Source of the DNA: Skermanella stibiiresistens SB22
GTDB lineage: Bacteria; Pseudomonadota; Alphaproteobacteria; Azospirillales; Azospirillaceae
Length of the DNA: 64,000 nt
NCBI RefSeq assembly: GCF_000576635.1
Contig: NZ_AVFL01000008.1
Location: 1-64,000 of the forward strand
Direction of reading: 5' to 3'
In this document: piece after piece, positions 10,141-18,755 of the stretch
Numbering within the stretch: the first letter of the stretch is position 1
Layout of the letters: every line of letters begins with the position of its first letter
The notes under the pieces: model-generated
What the model was told of the DNA's origin: nothing
Databases searched by the model: none
What the model saw: the letters and a program-made list of their open reading frames with translations, nothing else
Position numbers and translations under genes: made by a program

Positions 10141-10914
10141 ATGAGAATCGCCACCTGGAACGTCAATTCCGTCAAAGCCCGCCTGCCGAACGTGCTGGGC
10201 TGGCTGGAACGGACCTCGCCGGACGTCGTCCTGTTCCAGGAGATCAAGTGCGAGACCGCCTCGTTCCCCAAGGCGGAATTCGAGAAGCTGGGCTATCACT
10301 GCGCCGTCGTCGGACAGAAGAGCTACAACGGCGTGGCGTTGCTGTCGAAGCAGCCAGCCGAGGACGTGCTCGAGCACCTGCCCGGCGATCCAGAGGATGT
10401 ACAGGGCCGCTATGTCGAGGCGACGGTCTCCGGCGTCCGCGTCGCGTCAATCTACCTGCCCAACGGCAATCCGGTGGGAACGGAGAAATACCCGTACAAG
10501 CTTCGCTGGATGGAACGCCTGCGGGCCCACGCGGCCGGGCTGCTCTGGACGGAACAGCCCTTCGTGCTCGGTGGCGACTACAACGTCATTCCCGCCGTAG
10601 AGGACGTCTATGATCCCCAGGCGTGGGAAACCGACGCCTTGTTTCGTCCAGAGACGCGGGCCCAATTCCGGGCCTTGCTCAACCTCGGCCTGACCGAGGC
10701 ATTCCGCGCGCTGCACCCAGACGAGATCAAGGCCTATACCTTCTGGGATTATCAGGCCGGCCGCTGGCCACGCGACCAGGGCATCCGGATTGATCATTTC
10801 CTGCTGTCGCCCCAGGCGGCCGATCGGTTGGTCGCCTGCGACATCGACCGCGGGCCGCGCGGCGAGGAAAAGGCGTCCGACCACACCCCCGTCGTGCTCG
10901 AATTGGCCGACTGA
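10141..10914 (+). CDS. xth: Exodeoxyribonuclease III (AP endonuclease)
   Basis: Metal-dependent exonuclease/AP endonuclease of base-excision repair, 257 residues. The exonuclease-endonuclease-phosphatase fold is marked by the N-terminal MRIATWNVNSVKARLP, metal-binding VVLFQEIKCE, catalytic LGGDYNVIP, RIDHFLLS and the final ASDHTPVVLEL (Asp-His pair). The length and start match E. coli XthA-type enzymes. It appears monocistronic and ends facing the YpfJ-type gene. Confidence 0.95.
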   Translation: MRIATWNVNSVKARLPNVLGWLERTSPDVVLFQEIKCETASFPKAEFEKLGYHCAVVGQKSYNGVALLSKQPAEDVLEHLPGDPEDVQGRYVEATVSGVRVASIYLPNGNPVGTEKYPYKLRWMERLRAHAAGLLWTEQPFVLGGDYNVIPAVEDVYDPQAWETDALFRPETRAQFRALLNLGLTEAFRALHPDEIKAYTFWDYQAGRWPRDQGIRIDHFLLSPQAADRLVACDIDRGPRGEEKASDHTPVVLELAD

Positions 10915-10935
10915 GGCGCCTCGGCCTCCTTTGCC

Positions 10936-11835
10936 TCAGCCTCCCTTGAACGTGTCACAGGAGTTGGGGGCTCCGGCTTCCAGCCCACGGCGGAACCACT
11001 CGACGCGCTGGGCGGAGCTGCCGTGGGTGAAGCTGTCGGGCGTGATCCTCCCGGTCGCCCGCTCCTGGAGTCGATCGTCGCCGACGGCGCTGGCGGCGTT
11101 CAGCGCCTCGTCGATGTCGCCGGGTTCCAGCACCTGATCCTGCTGGGCCATGTGATAGGCCCAGATGCCGGCGAAGCAGTCGGCTTGCAGTTCCAACCGC
11201 ACCGACAACGCGTTCGCGTCGGCGCGTGACGATTGCTGTTGGGCCGCTTGGACATCGCGCGAGACACCCAACAGGTTCTGGACGTGGTGACCAACCTCGT
11301 GGGCGATCACATAGGCCTGCGCGAAGTCGCCCGGCGCGCCCATGCGGTTGCGAAGATCCCGGTAGAAATCCAGGTCGATGTAGAGCTTCCGGTCCGCCGG
11401 GCAGTAGAACGGGCCCATGGCCGCCTGGGCCGACCCGCAAGCCGACTGCACGGCGCCGCTGAACAGCACCAGCACGGGTTGCTCATACTGTCTGCCGGAT
11501 TGGGCAAAGATCTCGCCCCAGACGTCCTCAGTCTCGGCCAGCACGACGCTGACGAAGCCGCTCAGATCCTGGTCGTTGCCGGACCGGGGCGCCGAGGCCG
11601 AATTGGTGCGGACGGGTGGTTCCTCGACGTAGCCACCGTTCAGCAGGACGCTGGGATCGAACCCGAATACCAAGCCCAGCAACAGGATGACCACCGTCCC
11701 GGCCAACCCGATGCCGCCGGTCCGCATGCCGCGGCCGCCGAGCATGCCTCCTGGTAGCCCCGACCTTCCCATGGGTCCCGAATCACCACGACGGTCCTCG
11801 ACGTTATCGCTCTGCCGGCGCCCTTGCCAACGCAT
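10936..11835 (-). CDS. ypfJ: YpfJ-type neutral zinc metallopeptidase
   Basis: Membrane-anchored zincin-like protein of about 299 residues. It begins MRWQGRRQSDNVEDRRG, the family start, so I prefer the ATG at 11835 over a TTG nine codons upstream. A Gly-rich stretch leads into one membrane helix (GLAGTVVILLLGLVFGF). The zinc motif HEVGHH lies in AYVIAHEVGHHVQNLLGVS, followed by LELQADCFAGIWA with the third-ligand Glu/Asp region. The physiological substrate of this family is not known to me. It converges with xth. Confidence 0.88.
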   Translation of the reverse strand: MRWQGRRQSDNVEDRRGDSGPMGRSGLPGGMLGGRGMRTGGIGLAGTVVILLLGLVFGFDPSVLLNGGYVEEPPVRTNSASAPRSGNDQDLSGFVSVVLAETEDVWGEIFAQSGRQYEQPVLVLFSGAVQSACGSAQAAMGPFYCPADRKLYIDLDFYRDLRNRMGAPGDFAQAYVIAHEVGHHVQNLLGVSRDVQAAQQQSSRADANALSVRLELQADCFAGIWAYHMAQQDQVLEPGDIDEALNAASAVGDDRLQERATGRITPDSFTHGSSAQRVEWFRRGLEAGAPNSCDTFKGG

Positions 11836-12088
11836 CCCATGCCCCCCGGTGAAGTTCATCAATCAGCCAACAACCCAGGCTTGATCGTTGAACTGAAACC
11901 ATCGAGCGGACGGAATGGGCTCAGTTATCGGAAGGTGATAAATTTCGGCGTCGAAGGGCCGAGCGCCGGCCAAGCGATGATTTGCCACGGTATGCGAGGA
12001 CCGTTGTCGATATCGCGAGACACCCCAAGGTTCTATACCTCATTCTGGCGGATGGACCGGTCCCGGTTCGCTTTGGGGGTCGAAAGAT

Positions 12089-12610
12089 TTGGCGCGGCAC
12101 AGCAAGAGCACTCCCCCGACGCGGCACGAGATCGCCACCATGCTGTCGGCCTTGGAGACACAGGCGCGGCAGGCCGCGGCCTTGGCGGAGCGGGCGCATC
12201 ACGAGGCCAGCCGCGATTCGTTCTCCGGCTACTTCCGGTTCCGCGCCAAGGTAGACGAATTCCAGGCGCTGATCGCCCTGATCGAGGAACGGCTGAGCCG
12301 CGTGGCTGACGAGCACGCGGCCGAGCTGAACGGCAAGTTCCAGCAACTCGATACCGTGATGCTGGTGATGCTGGTCCGCACCAGCACCCGCTTCTATACG
12401 ATGCTGGACAAAGCCGTCGTCCTGCCCTTGGGCGCACGCGAGCTTTTCCTGCCGGAGCTACGGACCCTGACCGAGGTCCGTGATCGACTGATGGGCCAGC
12501 CCGAACCCGTCAGCCAAATGACGTCCGGCTTGGTCGAGTCGCTGGACGTCGCGCTCGTCCTGATCGAGGCGCTGGTGCAGCGTGCTCCCAGCCTGCCGGA
12601 TTTCGGCTAG
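12089..12610 (+). CDS. Hypothetical helical protein
   Basis: No family recognised. The 173-residue product is predicted to be mostly alpha-helical with heptad-like stretches (ALETQARQAAALAERAHHEA, then QALIALIEERLSRVADEHAAEL) and a hydrophobic helix LDTVMLVMLVRTSTRFYTMLDKAVVLPLG. It has no signal peptide or cysteine motif. Translation probably begins at the TTG at 12089, which has GGGGGT at 12075; a later ATG at 12140 lacks a good ribosome site. It ends 7 bp before the convergent amidotransferase gene. Codon use matches the neighbours, so I consider it a real gene. Confidence 0.6.
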   Translation: MARHSKSTPPTRHEIATMLSALETQARQAAALAERAHHEASRDSFSGYFRFRAKVDEFQALIALIEERLSRVADEHAAELNGKFQQLDTVMLVMLVRTSTRFYTMLDKAVVLPLGARELFLPELRTLTEVRDRLMGQPEPVSQMTSGLVESLDVALVLIEALVQRAPSLPDFG

Positions 12611-12617
12611 GACTTGT

Positions 12618-13439
12618 TCATTTCGGCGACGGATCGAACGGGTGCAGTTCCACCCTGCCTCCCGTCGCCGTCAGCATGTGACCTTCCGGAACCTCGTGCC
12701 AGACCGCTTCGATCGCGTCCAGCGGCTCGGACAGGATCAGCACGTCGCCTTGGGTACTCTCGAACCTGCAACATCCCTGGTCCACGCTGATGCCGCCACC
12801 CGACGCGTAGAACAGCGTCGGCGAGGCGTGATCGCTGGAATGGCGGAGGGCGAACATCCTCTCGCCATCGGTCAGGCAGGCGGTCAGGCGCAAGGGTTCG
12901 ATGATGCCATGCGCCGCCATGACGTCCTGGATCTGGCGGCAAGTTCGCGCGAAGGCGTCGTCGACGTTATCGGTCACGCCATTGGTCAACAACAGGTAGA
13001 AGATCACTTCGCTGTCGGTGCTGCCCTCACGGAAGGGATAGAGGTCGTCGGCGATCAGGTTCTCGATCGCTCGCCGCACGACCGCCCAGCCTCCGATCTG
13101 TCCATTGTGCATGAACAACCAGCGATCGTAGCGGAAGGGATGGCAGTTCACCCTGGCCGTCGACGTGCCGGTGGAGGCGCGGACATGGGCGAAGAACAGG
13201 CCCGACTTGATCTGTTCGGATACGGAACGAAGGTTCAGGTCGTTCCAGGCCGGCATGGTGTCCCGGTAGAGGCCCGGCTTCCGCAAATGTCCGTACCATC
13301 CCAGCCCGAAGCCATCGCCGTTGGTTGGCACGTGGCCACGCTGCGCCGACAGCGACTGGTGGATCAGCGAGTTGACCGGTTTGAACAGGAGGGTGTCGAT
13401 CTGGATCGGACGGCCCTGATAGGCCAGCCAACGGCACAT
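12618..13439 (-). CDS. Class II glutamine amidotransferase (YafJ/EgtC-like)
   Basis: N-terminal nucleophile amidotransferase of 273 residues. After removal of Met the catalytic Cys2 is exposed (MCRWLAYQGRPIQIDTLLF), which fixes the start at 13439 rather than the longer reading frame opening at 13502. Other Ntn landmarks are NGDGFGLGWYG, FFAHVRAST and FMHNGQIGG. These stand-alone domains resemble YafJ and EgtC; no ergothioneine genes are nearby, so the acceptor substrate is unknown. It converges with the hypothetical gene ending at 12610. Confidence 0.87.
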   Translation of the reverse strand: MCRWLAYQGRPIQIDTLLFKPVNSLIHQSLSAQRGHVPTNGDGFGLGWYGHLRKPGLYRDTMPAWNDLNLRSVSEQIKSGLFFAHVRASTGTSTARVNCHPFRYDRWLFMHNGQIGGWAVVRRAIENLIADDLYPFREGSTDSEVIFYLLLTNGVTDNVDDAFARTCRQIQDVMAAHGIIEPLRLTACLTDGERMFALRHSSDHASPTLFYASGGGISVDQGCCRFESTQGDVLILSEPLDAIEAVWHEVPEGHMLTATGGRVELHPFDPSPK

Positions 13440-13531
13440 GGTCGCTCCGCTAAATCGTTCTGCCCTGGACGGGGTTTGAGGTCCGAACCCCCATCCGACC
13501 ATAATAGGTAAAGGTTAACCATATGGCCAAA

Positions 13532-15007
13532 TCATGACGCCACCCGAGTCCGAAACAGGCCCGAGAGACCTTGGTACACCTCTCGGTATAATGCCAATTT
13601 GGACGCGTGCCGCTCGGTGGCGGCCCCGTCCGGCTCGATCACGAAATCGGTGGGCGGTGCCAGGCAGACCTCGTTCATGTCCTCTCCGGTCACCGCCAGG
13701 CGGCCCAGGCGGGCGGCGCCGAAGGCCGGGCCAACCTCGCCACCTTTGTGATACGTCAAGGGTCTCCCCAGAACGTCGGCCAGGATGCGGCCCCACAGGC
13801 GACTCCGCGCACCTCCGCCGATGACCGATATCGCGCCGATCTCGGTGCCTGACTCGGCGAGCACCGCCTGCCCGTCGGCGAAGGCGAAGGCCACCCCCTC
13901 CAGCACGGCGCGGGCCAGATCGACACGGTCGTGATCATGGGTGAGACCGAAGAACACGCCCTTGGCGTCCGGATCGTTGTGGGGCGTACGCTCGCCGGAC
14001 AGGTACGGCAGGAACAGCAGCGAGCCGGTGTCGCGATCGGCCGCCTCCACTTCGGCTAGCAATGCGGCTTCGCTCGACGCTCCTGTCAGGCGCGTCACCC
14101 AAGTCAGGCAACTCGCGGCGCTGAGGATCACCGACATCTGGTGCCAGAGACCCGGGAAGCAGTGGCAGAAGGCATGGACGCCGCGCGCTGGATTGGGCGC
14201 GAATCCATCATTGGCGACGAACAGCACGCCGGATGTGCCGAGCGATAGGAAGGCCGATCCGGGCTTCAACACTCCGACTCCGGCGGCCCCGGCCGCGTTG
14301 TCGCCACCACCGCCCGCGACCTCGACGGACGCTCCCATCCCCCAGCCGGCCGCCACCTCGGGTAAGAGCAATCCCGTCGGCTCGGAGCCTTCGAACAGTT
14401 CGGGCATCTCGCCCTCGTCCAGGTCGGTGGCGGCGAGAAGTTCGGGAGACCAGCGCCGCCCCGCCACGTCGAGCCACAGGGTGCCGGCGGCGTCGGACAT
14501 ATCGGATGCGTAACGACCGGTCATTCGCAAGCGCACGTAGTCCTTGGGCAGCAGCACCTTGGCGACGTCGCGGAAGATCTCGGGCTCGTGGCGGGCAACC
14601 CACAGCAGCTTCGGCGCCGTGAAACCCGGCATCGCCAGATTGCCGGCGATCTCCGGAAGGCTTGGCATCCGGCGGGTCAATTCGACGCATTCGGCACCGC
14701 TGCGGCCATCGTTCCAGAGGATGGCGGGGCGTAGGACCCGATCCCGCCCGTCCAGAAGGGTGGCGCCATGCATCTGTCCCGACAGCCCGATGCCCGACAC
14801 CTGGGCCATCTCCGCCGGATGTGAGCGGCGCAGCTCCGTCGCCACCGAATTGGTGGCGCGCCACCAGCTCTCCGGGTCCTGTTCCGACCACAAGGGGTGC
14901 GGCCGCGAGACCGTCAGCGGCGCCACGGCCTGGGCCACCACCTTCTGATCGGCGTCGACCAACACCGCCTTGACGCCTGATGTGCCCAAATCGATCCCAA
15001 GAAACAC
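13532..15007 (-). CDS. xylB: Xylulokinase
   Basis: FGGY-family sugar kinase of 491 residues that phosphorylates D-xylulose. The N-terminal phosphate loop is FLGIDLGTSGVKAVLVD; the xylulokinase-typical substrate segment GLSGQMHGATLLD and the ATP-binding GGGARSRLWGRILADVLG in the C-terminal half are both present. It starts at a GTG (15005-15007) with a strong GGGAGG site six bases upstream, which decides the start. The divergent aldose 1-epimerase gene supports a role in pentose use, although no xylose isomerase or transporter is in view. Confidence 0.94.
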   Translation of the reverse strand: MFLGIDLGTSGVKAVLVDADQKVVAQAVAPLTVSRPHPLWSEQDPESWWRATNSVATELRRSHPAEMAQVSGIGLSGQMHGATLLDGRDRVLRPAILWNDGRSGAECVELTRRMPSLPEIAGNLAMPGFTAPKLLWVARHEPEIFRDVAKVLLPKDYVRLRMTGRYASDMSDAAGTLWLDVAGRRWSPELLAATDLDEGEMPELFEGSEPTGLLLPEVAAGWGMGASVEVAGGGGDNAAGAAGVGVLKPGSAFLSLGTSGVLFVANDGFAPNPARGVHAFCHCFPGLWHQMSVILSAASCLTWVTRLTGASSEAALLAEVEAADRDTGSLLFLPYLSGERTPHNDPDAKGVFFGLTHDHDRVDLARAVLEGVAFAFADGQAVLAESGTEIGAISVIGGGARSRLWGRILADVLGRPLTYHKGGEVGPAFGAARLGRLAVTGEDMNEVCLAPPTDFVIEPDGAATERHASKLALYREVYQGLSGLFRTRVAS

Positions 15008-15140
15008 GTGCCGCCTCCCTGCCCTCTCACCGCACCGCGATATCGGCTATTCCGATCTCGCGGGCGCGTCTTTCATTTGCCGTTAGGCTATGTCATATCC
15101 GCCATTCACGACAACGCCGCAACCAGTCCGAGGCGCACTG

Positions 15141-16112
15141 ATGGCAGAACCAGTGGCAGATTCACTGGCCGAGGCGATGGCGAATACAGTCGCGGATTCC
15201 GGGGACGGTTCCGCGACGCCGTTGGTCCTTCGCCGTGGACCCCTGGAATGCGCGCTCAGCCCCCAGTGTGGCGGCTCGATCATCCGCCTGCTGTTGCACC
15301 GTGGCGACCTGCCGCCGCTCCACCTGTTGCGCCCCGCCCAGCCGCACGCCATCGACCGATGCCAGCCGGCCGACCTGTCCTGCCATCCCCTCGTTCCGTT
15401 TTCGAACCGAATCGCCGGAGGGCACTTCACGTTCCATGGATTGGCCGTCGACCTGCCGCCCAACGCGCCATTCATCCCGGACGTGATCCATGGCCACGGC
15501 TGGCAGACGCCCTGGACGGTGGTCGATCGGAACGATCAGACGGCTTCCCTGGCGTTCGATCATGGCGCCGATGCGTGGCCCTACCCGTACCGGGCCACCC
15601 AGCGGTTCGAGATCACCGATGATAGCCTGACCATCACGATGGGGATGACCAATACCGGCGATGTTCCAATGCCCGCCGGGCTCGGTCTGCACCCTTTTTT
15701 CCCAAAGCCGCACGGGACCCGGCTGACAGCCCAGCTCGAGAGTGTTTGGCTGGGCGACGACGCGCGAATTCCGACCGAACTGGTGCCCTTGCCGCTGGCT
15801 TGGGATTTCCCGCATGGCATCACTCTTGACGACGTGGTCATCGACAACAACTTCACCGGCTGGAATGGACACGCTCGGATCGATTGGCCGGGAATGGGGG
15901 TCGGCCTGACGGTCACGGCGACGGTGCCATTCCGCCATGCCGTCGTCTATGCCCCCCACAATCAGGACTACTTCTGCTTCGAGCCGGTCAGCCATATGAC
16001 GAACGCTGTCAATCGGGTGGCGACAGGCGAGACTGGCACCGGGTTCGCGGAACTGGCACCGGGAGAAACTTTTGGCGGCTCGATCAGTTTCACGGTGGAA
16101 GCGTCGAACTGA
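15141..16112 (+). CDS. Aldose 1-epimerase family protein
   Basis: Galactose mutarotase-like beta-sandwich enzyme of about 323 residues that interconverts sugar anomers. Visible landmarks are the substrate-binding SNRIAGGHF-type motif (FSNR variant: VPFSNRIAGG), IHGHGW with the catalytic His, and a GLHPFF segment with the second His. The C-terminal FEPVSHMTNAV carries the catalytic Glu. I favour the ATG at 15141, preceded by GAGGCG; an in-frame ATG at 15090 would add 17 residues without a clear ribosome site. It is divergent from xylB, suggesting shared pentose metabolism and a shared promoter region. Confidence 0.85.
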   Translation: MAEPVADSLAEAMANTVADSGDGSATPLVLRRGPLECALSPQCGGSIIRLLLHRGDLPPLHLLRPAQPHAIDRCQPADLSCHPLVPFSNRIAGGHFTFHGLAVDLPPNAPFIPDVIHGHGWQTPWTVVDRNDQTASLAFDHGADAWPYPYRATQRFEITDDSLTITMGMTNTGDVPMPAGLGLHPFFPKPHGTRLTAQLESVWLGDDARIPTELVPLPLAWDFPHGITLDDVVIDNNFTGWNGHARIDWPGMGVGLTVTATVPFRHAVVYAPHNQDYFCFEPVSHMTNAVNRVATGETGTGFAELAPGETFGGSISFTVEASN

Positions 16113-16141
16113 TCGAGCCGGCGTCGACTTGGGGAACCAAC

Positions 16142-16390
16142 ATGAGTGAAGCGGCAGACAGCTTGAACAGCGCCGCCGACGCGGTCAGCGACTTCGCGGC
16201 CGACGCGGGCACCGCCCTGAATACCATCTCATCGGGTTGCTCCGGCTTGTGGGACGCCGGGATATCGGCGTTCCAACTAGCCTTGGATGGCAGGAACGGC
16301 GAAGCCATGGCAGTGATGTTCGGCCCAAGCCTCAGTTGCTACGACAGCGTGGTCGCGGCGCTAATGGGCCTGTTTCCCTTCCTGTCCTAA
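16142..16390 (+). CDS. Small hypothetical alanine-rich protein
   Basis: An 82-residue product (MSEAADSLNSAADAVSDFAA...) that begins 29 bp after the epimerase stop with GGGG upstream. It is Ala/Ser-rich and probably amphipathic-helical in the first half. Two cysteines (SSGCSGLW and LSCYDS) and a hydrophobic end (VVAALMGLFPFLS) follow. No family is recognised. It could be a membrane-associated small protein cotranscribed with the epimerase. It is the 3' part of a longer open frame whose upstream portion only shadows the epimerase gene. Confidence 0.5.
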   Translation: MSEAADSLNSAADAVSDFAADAGTALNTISSGCSGLWDAGISAFQLALDGRNGEAMAVMFGPSLSCYDSVVAALMGLFPFLS

Positions 16391-16601
16391 TCTACGACGC
16401 CATCTCACGACTGTCGTTCACCGGCCGCGCGGCGCGTGTTCAGCGACTTGGCGCCCAGCCACCAAATCGCCCTGATGTTCAGCTTTAGTTCTGTGGATAA
16501 TTGCGATAGACTCATAATGGAATCAATATTTTATCGCGTGCGGTTCAGATGTCTTCTCAGGCTGGTCGGGTATCCCATCGAAGCGAAGCCGGAGGCGCCC
16601 C

Positions 16602-17075
16602 ATGATGGCGGGCTCCCACGCCCTGATCGGCTCCGCGTCATGGCTCTATCTGGCCCACGACATGGGGTTGCCTCTGCTCGATCCCGTGGCGCTTGGTCTG
16701 GCGATCCTTGGATCCCTGGGACCTGACATAGACCACCCGAAATCATGGGTCGGCCGGCGCCTCAAATTCATCTCGATACCGGTATCGAAGATATTCGGAC
16801 ATCGCGGTGTCACGCATTCCCTGCTCGCCGTCGTGGGATGCGTTTCGGCTTTGCGCTGGGACGGCCAGCAGTGGCATCACACGCTGCCGTTCATCATCGG
16901 CTACGCCAGTCATTTGGTCGCCGACCTCATCACCCCCGCCGGACTATGTCTCGCGTGGCCTTTGCGTCGGACATTCGCCTTTCCTTTGATTAAAACGGGT
17001 TCCTTCGCGGAACAGGCGCTGGTCACGGTTGTGGCCGGCTGGCTTTACGCGCAGGCGCTAGGCGCCTGTGGTTGA
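16602..17075 (+). CDS. YdjM-like inner-membrane metal-dependent hydrolase
   Basis: Predicted membrane protein of 157 residues in the YdjM/DUF457 family. The family histidine/aspartate motifs are present: AGSHALIGSASW at the start, GSLGPDIDHPKSW, FGHRGVTHSLLAVV and GYASHLVADLITPAG. Hydrophobic segments lie between them, and the charged motifs probably form a metal site at the membrane. The E. coli homologue is LexA-regulated; I saw no clear SOS box upstream. The preceding 210 bp (16391-16601) are AT-richer and hold no gene, so the promoter is probably there. Confidence 0.8.
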   Translation: MMAGSHALIGSASWLYLAHDMGLPLLDPVALGLAILGSLGPDIDHPKSWVGRRLKFISIPVSKIFGHRGVTHSLLAVVGCVSALRWDGQQWHHTLPFIIGYASHLVADLITPAGLCLAWPLRRTFAFPLIKTGSFAEQALVTVVAGWLYAQALGACG

Positions 17076-17232
17076 AAATTCGAACGTGGATTGTGTGTCG
17101 CAGCAAAGCCGACGGCGTTAGCCCGCATGACGGTGACCAATGTCGTATGGAAGTCTTGGTCGTGGCTCGGCGATAGCGCATATGCATGCCACGGAGTCGA
17201 TCCAATAACCATAAAACAATTCGGGGGAATAG

Positions 17233-17496
17233 ATGGACGATCAGCCTCTGCGGACGGTCAATGAAAGCACCGCCATGCGCGCCGCGCTTATCCACCTGAT
17301 GTTGCTGGACGACTATATCGGCGTCGTGCTGAGCCGCGCGGAGGCTTGTGAACCCGGATTCCTGCGCGAGAGCTTGATCGAGTATGTCGGGACGCTTCAA
17401 CGTGAACGGCTGACATACTACAGGATCGGACTTCAGCGGACCCGCGACGGAGACGATGCCGCCGACCAGGATGCGTCTTTCGAAAAGGCGGCTTGA
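17233..17496 (+). CDS. Small helical protein, paralogue of the gene at 19516-19737
   Basis: An 87-residue protein with no recognised family. The strong GGGGG site just upstream of the ATG supports translation. Its core (LLDDYIGVVLSRAE...FLRESLIEYVGTLQRERLTYY) aligns without gaps over about 30 residues with the small protein encoded at 19516-19737 (LIERFIEVTEAELA...FVRESLLDLLSTMRDDRRGY). Both are short, charged and helical. Its tail is acidic (DGDDAADQDASFEKAA). It ends facing nemA, with a hairpin between them. Confidence 0.65.
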   Translation: MDDQPLRTVNESTAMRAALIHLMLLDDYIGVVLSRAEACEPGFLRESLIEYVGTLQRERLTYYRIGLQRTRDGDDAADQDASFEKAA

Positions 17497-17508
17497 AGCA
17501 AGGCGCCG

Positions 17509-17542
17509 GTGGCGCCGCCGGTTGGCGATCCGGCGGCGCCAC
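17509..17542. terminator. Bidirectional hairpin between convergent genes
   Basis: A perfect 13-bp inverted repeat: arms GTGGCGCCGCCGG and CCGGCGGCGCCAC around the loop TTGGCGAT. It fills the 52-bp gap between the small gene ending at 17496 and the nemA stop at 17549. There is no long U-tract on either strand, but position and stem strength suggest a shared transcription end. Confidence 0.65.
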
Positions 17543-17548
17543 TCACCA

Positions 17549-18667
17549 TCAATCCGCCGCGGCTTGACGATCCACGTCGCTAAGGAACGGATAGTCGGTG
17601 TAGCCCTCGGCCCCGCCACCATAGAAGGTGTCCTTGTTCGCCTCGGCCAGCGGCGCGTCGATGCGCAGGCGCTCGACGAGGTCGGGATTGGAGATGAATG
17701 GCCGGCCAAACGCCACCAGATCGGCGTCGCCATCCTGGCGCAGCTTGATCGCGGTTTCCCGGTCTATCAGGTTGTTGGCGATATAGAGGCCGTTGAACAG
17801 CCGACGCAGCTTATGATAGTCGACCGCCCCGGAAACCTCTCGGCTGGCACCGGTGGAGCCCTCGACCAGATGGATATAGGCCAAGCCGAAGCGATTCAGT
17901 TGCTCGACGGCGTGGGAGAAGACCGGCTCGGGATCGCTGTCCGCGATGTCGTTCGCCGGAGTGGTCGGTGACAGGCGGATGCCGACGCGATCGCCACCCC
18001 AGACGCCAACCACAGCCTCCGTCGCCTCTAGCATCAACCGGGCGCGGTTCTCGATCGAACCACCATAGGCGTCCGTCCGCTTGTTGGTCCCATCGCGTAG
18101 GAATTGGTCCAGCAGGTAGCCATTGGCGGCATGCACCTCGACACCGTCGAAGCCGGCGAGCTTGGCGTTCTCGGCCGCGGTCCGGTACTGCTCGATCACG
18201 CCGGGGATCTCGTCCAGCTCCAGGGCGCGGGGAGTGACGAACGGCACGAACCCGGCTTCGGTGAAAGCCTGCCCCTCCGGCTTGATGGCACTGGGAGCGA
18301 CCGGGAGAGCGTTGTCTATCTGAAGCGACGGATGCGAGATGCGCCCGACATGCCAAAGCTGAAGAAAGATGCGGCCGCCTTTGGCGTGGACGGCGTCAGT
18401 TACCAGCTTCCAGCCGGCGACCTGCGCCTCGCTGTGGATGCCGGGCGTATACGCGTAGCCCTTGCCTTGGCGCGAGATCTGCGTCGCCTCGCTGATGATC
18501 AGGCCAGCGGTGGCGCGTTGGCCATAATACTCCGCGTGCATCGCATAAGGAGCGTCATCCTTGTTCGCCCGGCTGCGGGTCAGCGGCGCCATCACGATGC
18601 GGTTGGCCAAGGCATAGGGTCCCAGCTTGACCGGCTGGAACAGGTCGCTTTCAGGTTTGCTGGTCAT
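17549..18667 (-). CDS. nemA: Alkene reductase, old yellow enzyme family (NemA-like)
   Basis: FMN-dependent ene-reductase of 372 residues, reducing activated C=C bonds, nitroesters or N-ethylmaleimide. Family landmarks are FQPVKLGPYALANRIVMAPLTRSRA at the N-terminus, LQLWHVGRISHPS, FDGVEVHAANGYLLDQFLRDGTNKRTD (with the His-Asn pair that contacts the substrate) and AFGRPFISNPDLVERL near the FMN phosphate. The regulator gene lies just upstream in the same direction, and a perfect palindrome sits 24 bp before the nemA start, so induction by electrophiles via TetR-type release is likely. Confidence 0.93.
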   Translation of the reverse strand: MTSKPESDLFQPVKLGPYALANRIVMAPLTRSRANKDDAPYAMHAEYYGQRATAGLIISEATQISRQGKGYAYTPGIHSEAQVAGWKLVTDAVHAKGGRIFLQLWHVGRISHPSLQIDNALPVAPSAIKPEGQAFTEAGFVPFVTPRALELDEIPGVIEQYRTAAENAKLAGFDGVEVHAANGYLLDQFLRDGTNKRTDAYGGSIENRARLMLEATEAVVGVWGGDRVGIRLSPTTPANDIADSDPEPVFSHAVEQLNRFGLAYIHLVEGSTGASREVSGAVDYHKLRRLFNGLYIANNLIDRETAIKLRQDGDADLVAFGRPFISNPDLVERLRIDAPLAEANKDTFYGGGAEGYTDYPFLSDVDRQAAAD

Positions 18668-18690
18668 GGTTATTCACTTTCCATTCAAGG

Positions 18691-18712
18691 TTCTGGACCA
18701 TTTGGTCCAGAA
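18691..18712. promoter_or_regulatory. Palindromic operator for the TetR/NemR-like repressor
   Basis: Perfect 10-bp arms TTCTGGACCA and TGGTCCAGAA separated by TT, located between the tetR-type gene (ends 18756) and nemA (starts 18667). NemR-type repressors bind GACC/GGTC palindromes, and both arms here contain that core. Inferred to be the operator of the adjacent regulator. Confidence 0.75.
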
Positions 18713-18755
18713 TAGGTGATACGGAACCGCGGATTTGCCGATCTAGTACGCATAT

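Noticed and set aside
10915-10950. TGAGGC/GCCTCA inverted repeat after xth
   Set aside because: The arms are only six bases within a run of repeated GCCTC, with no T-tract; too weak to call a terminator.
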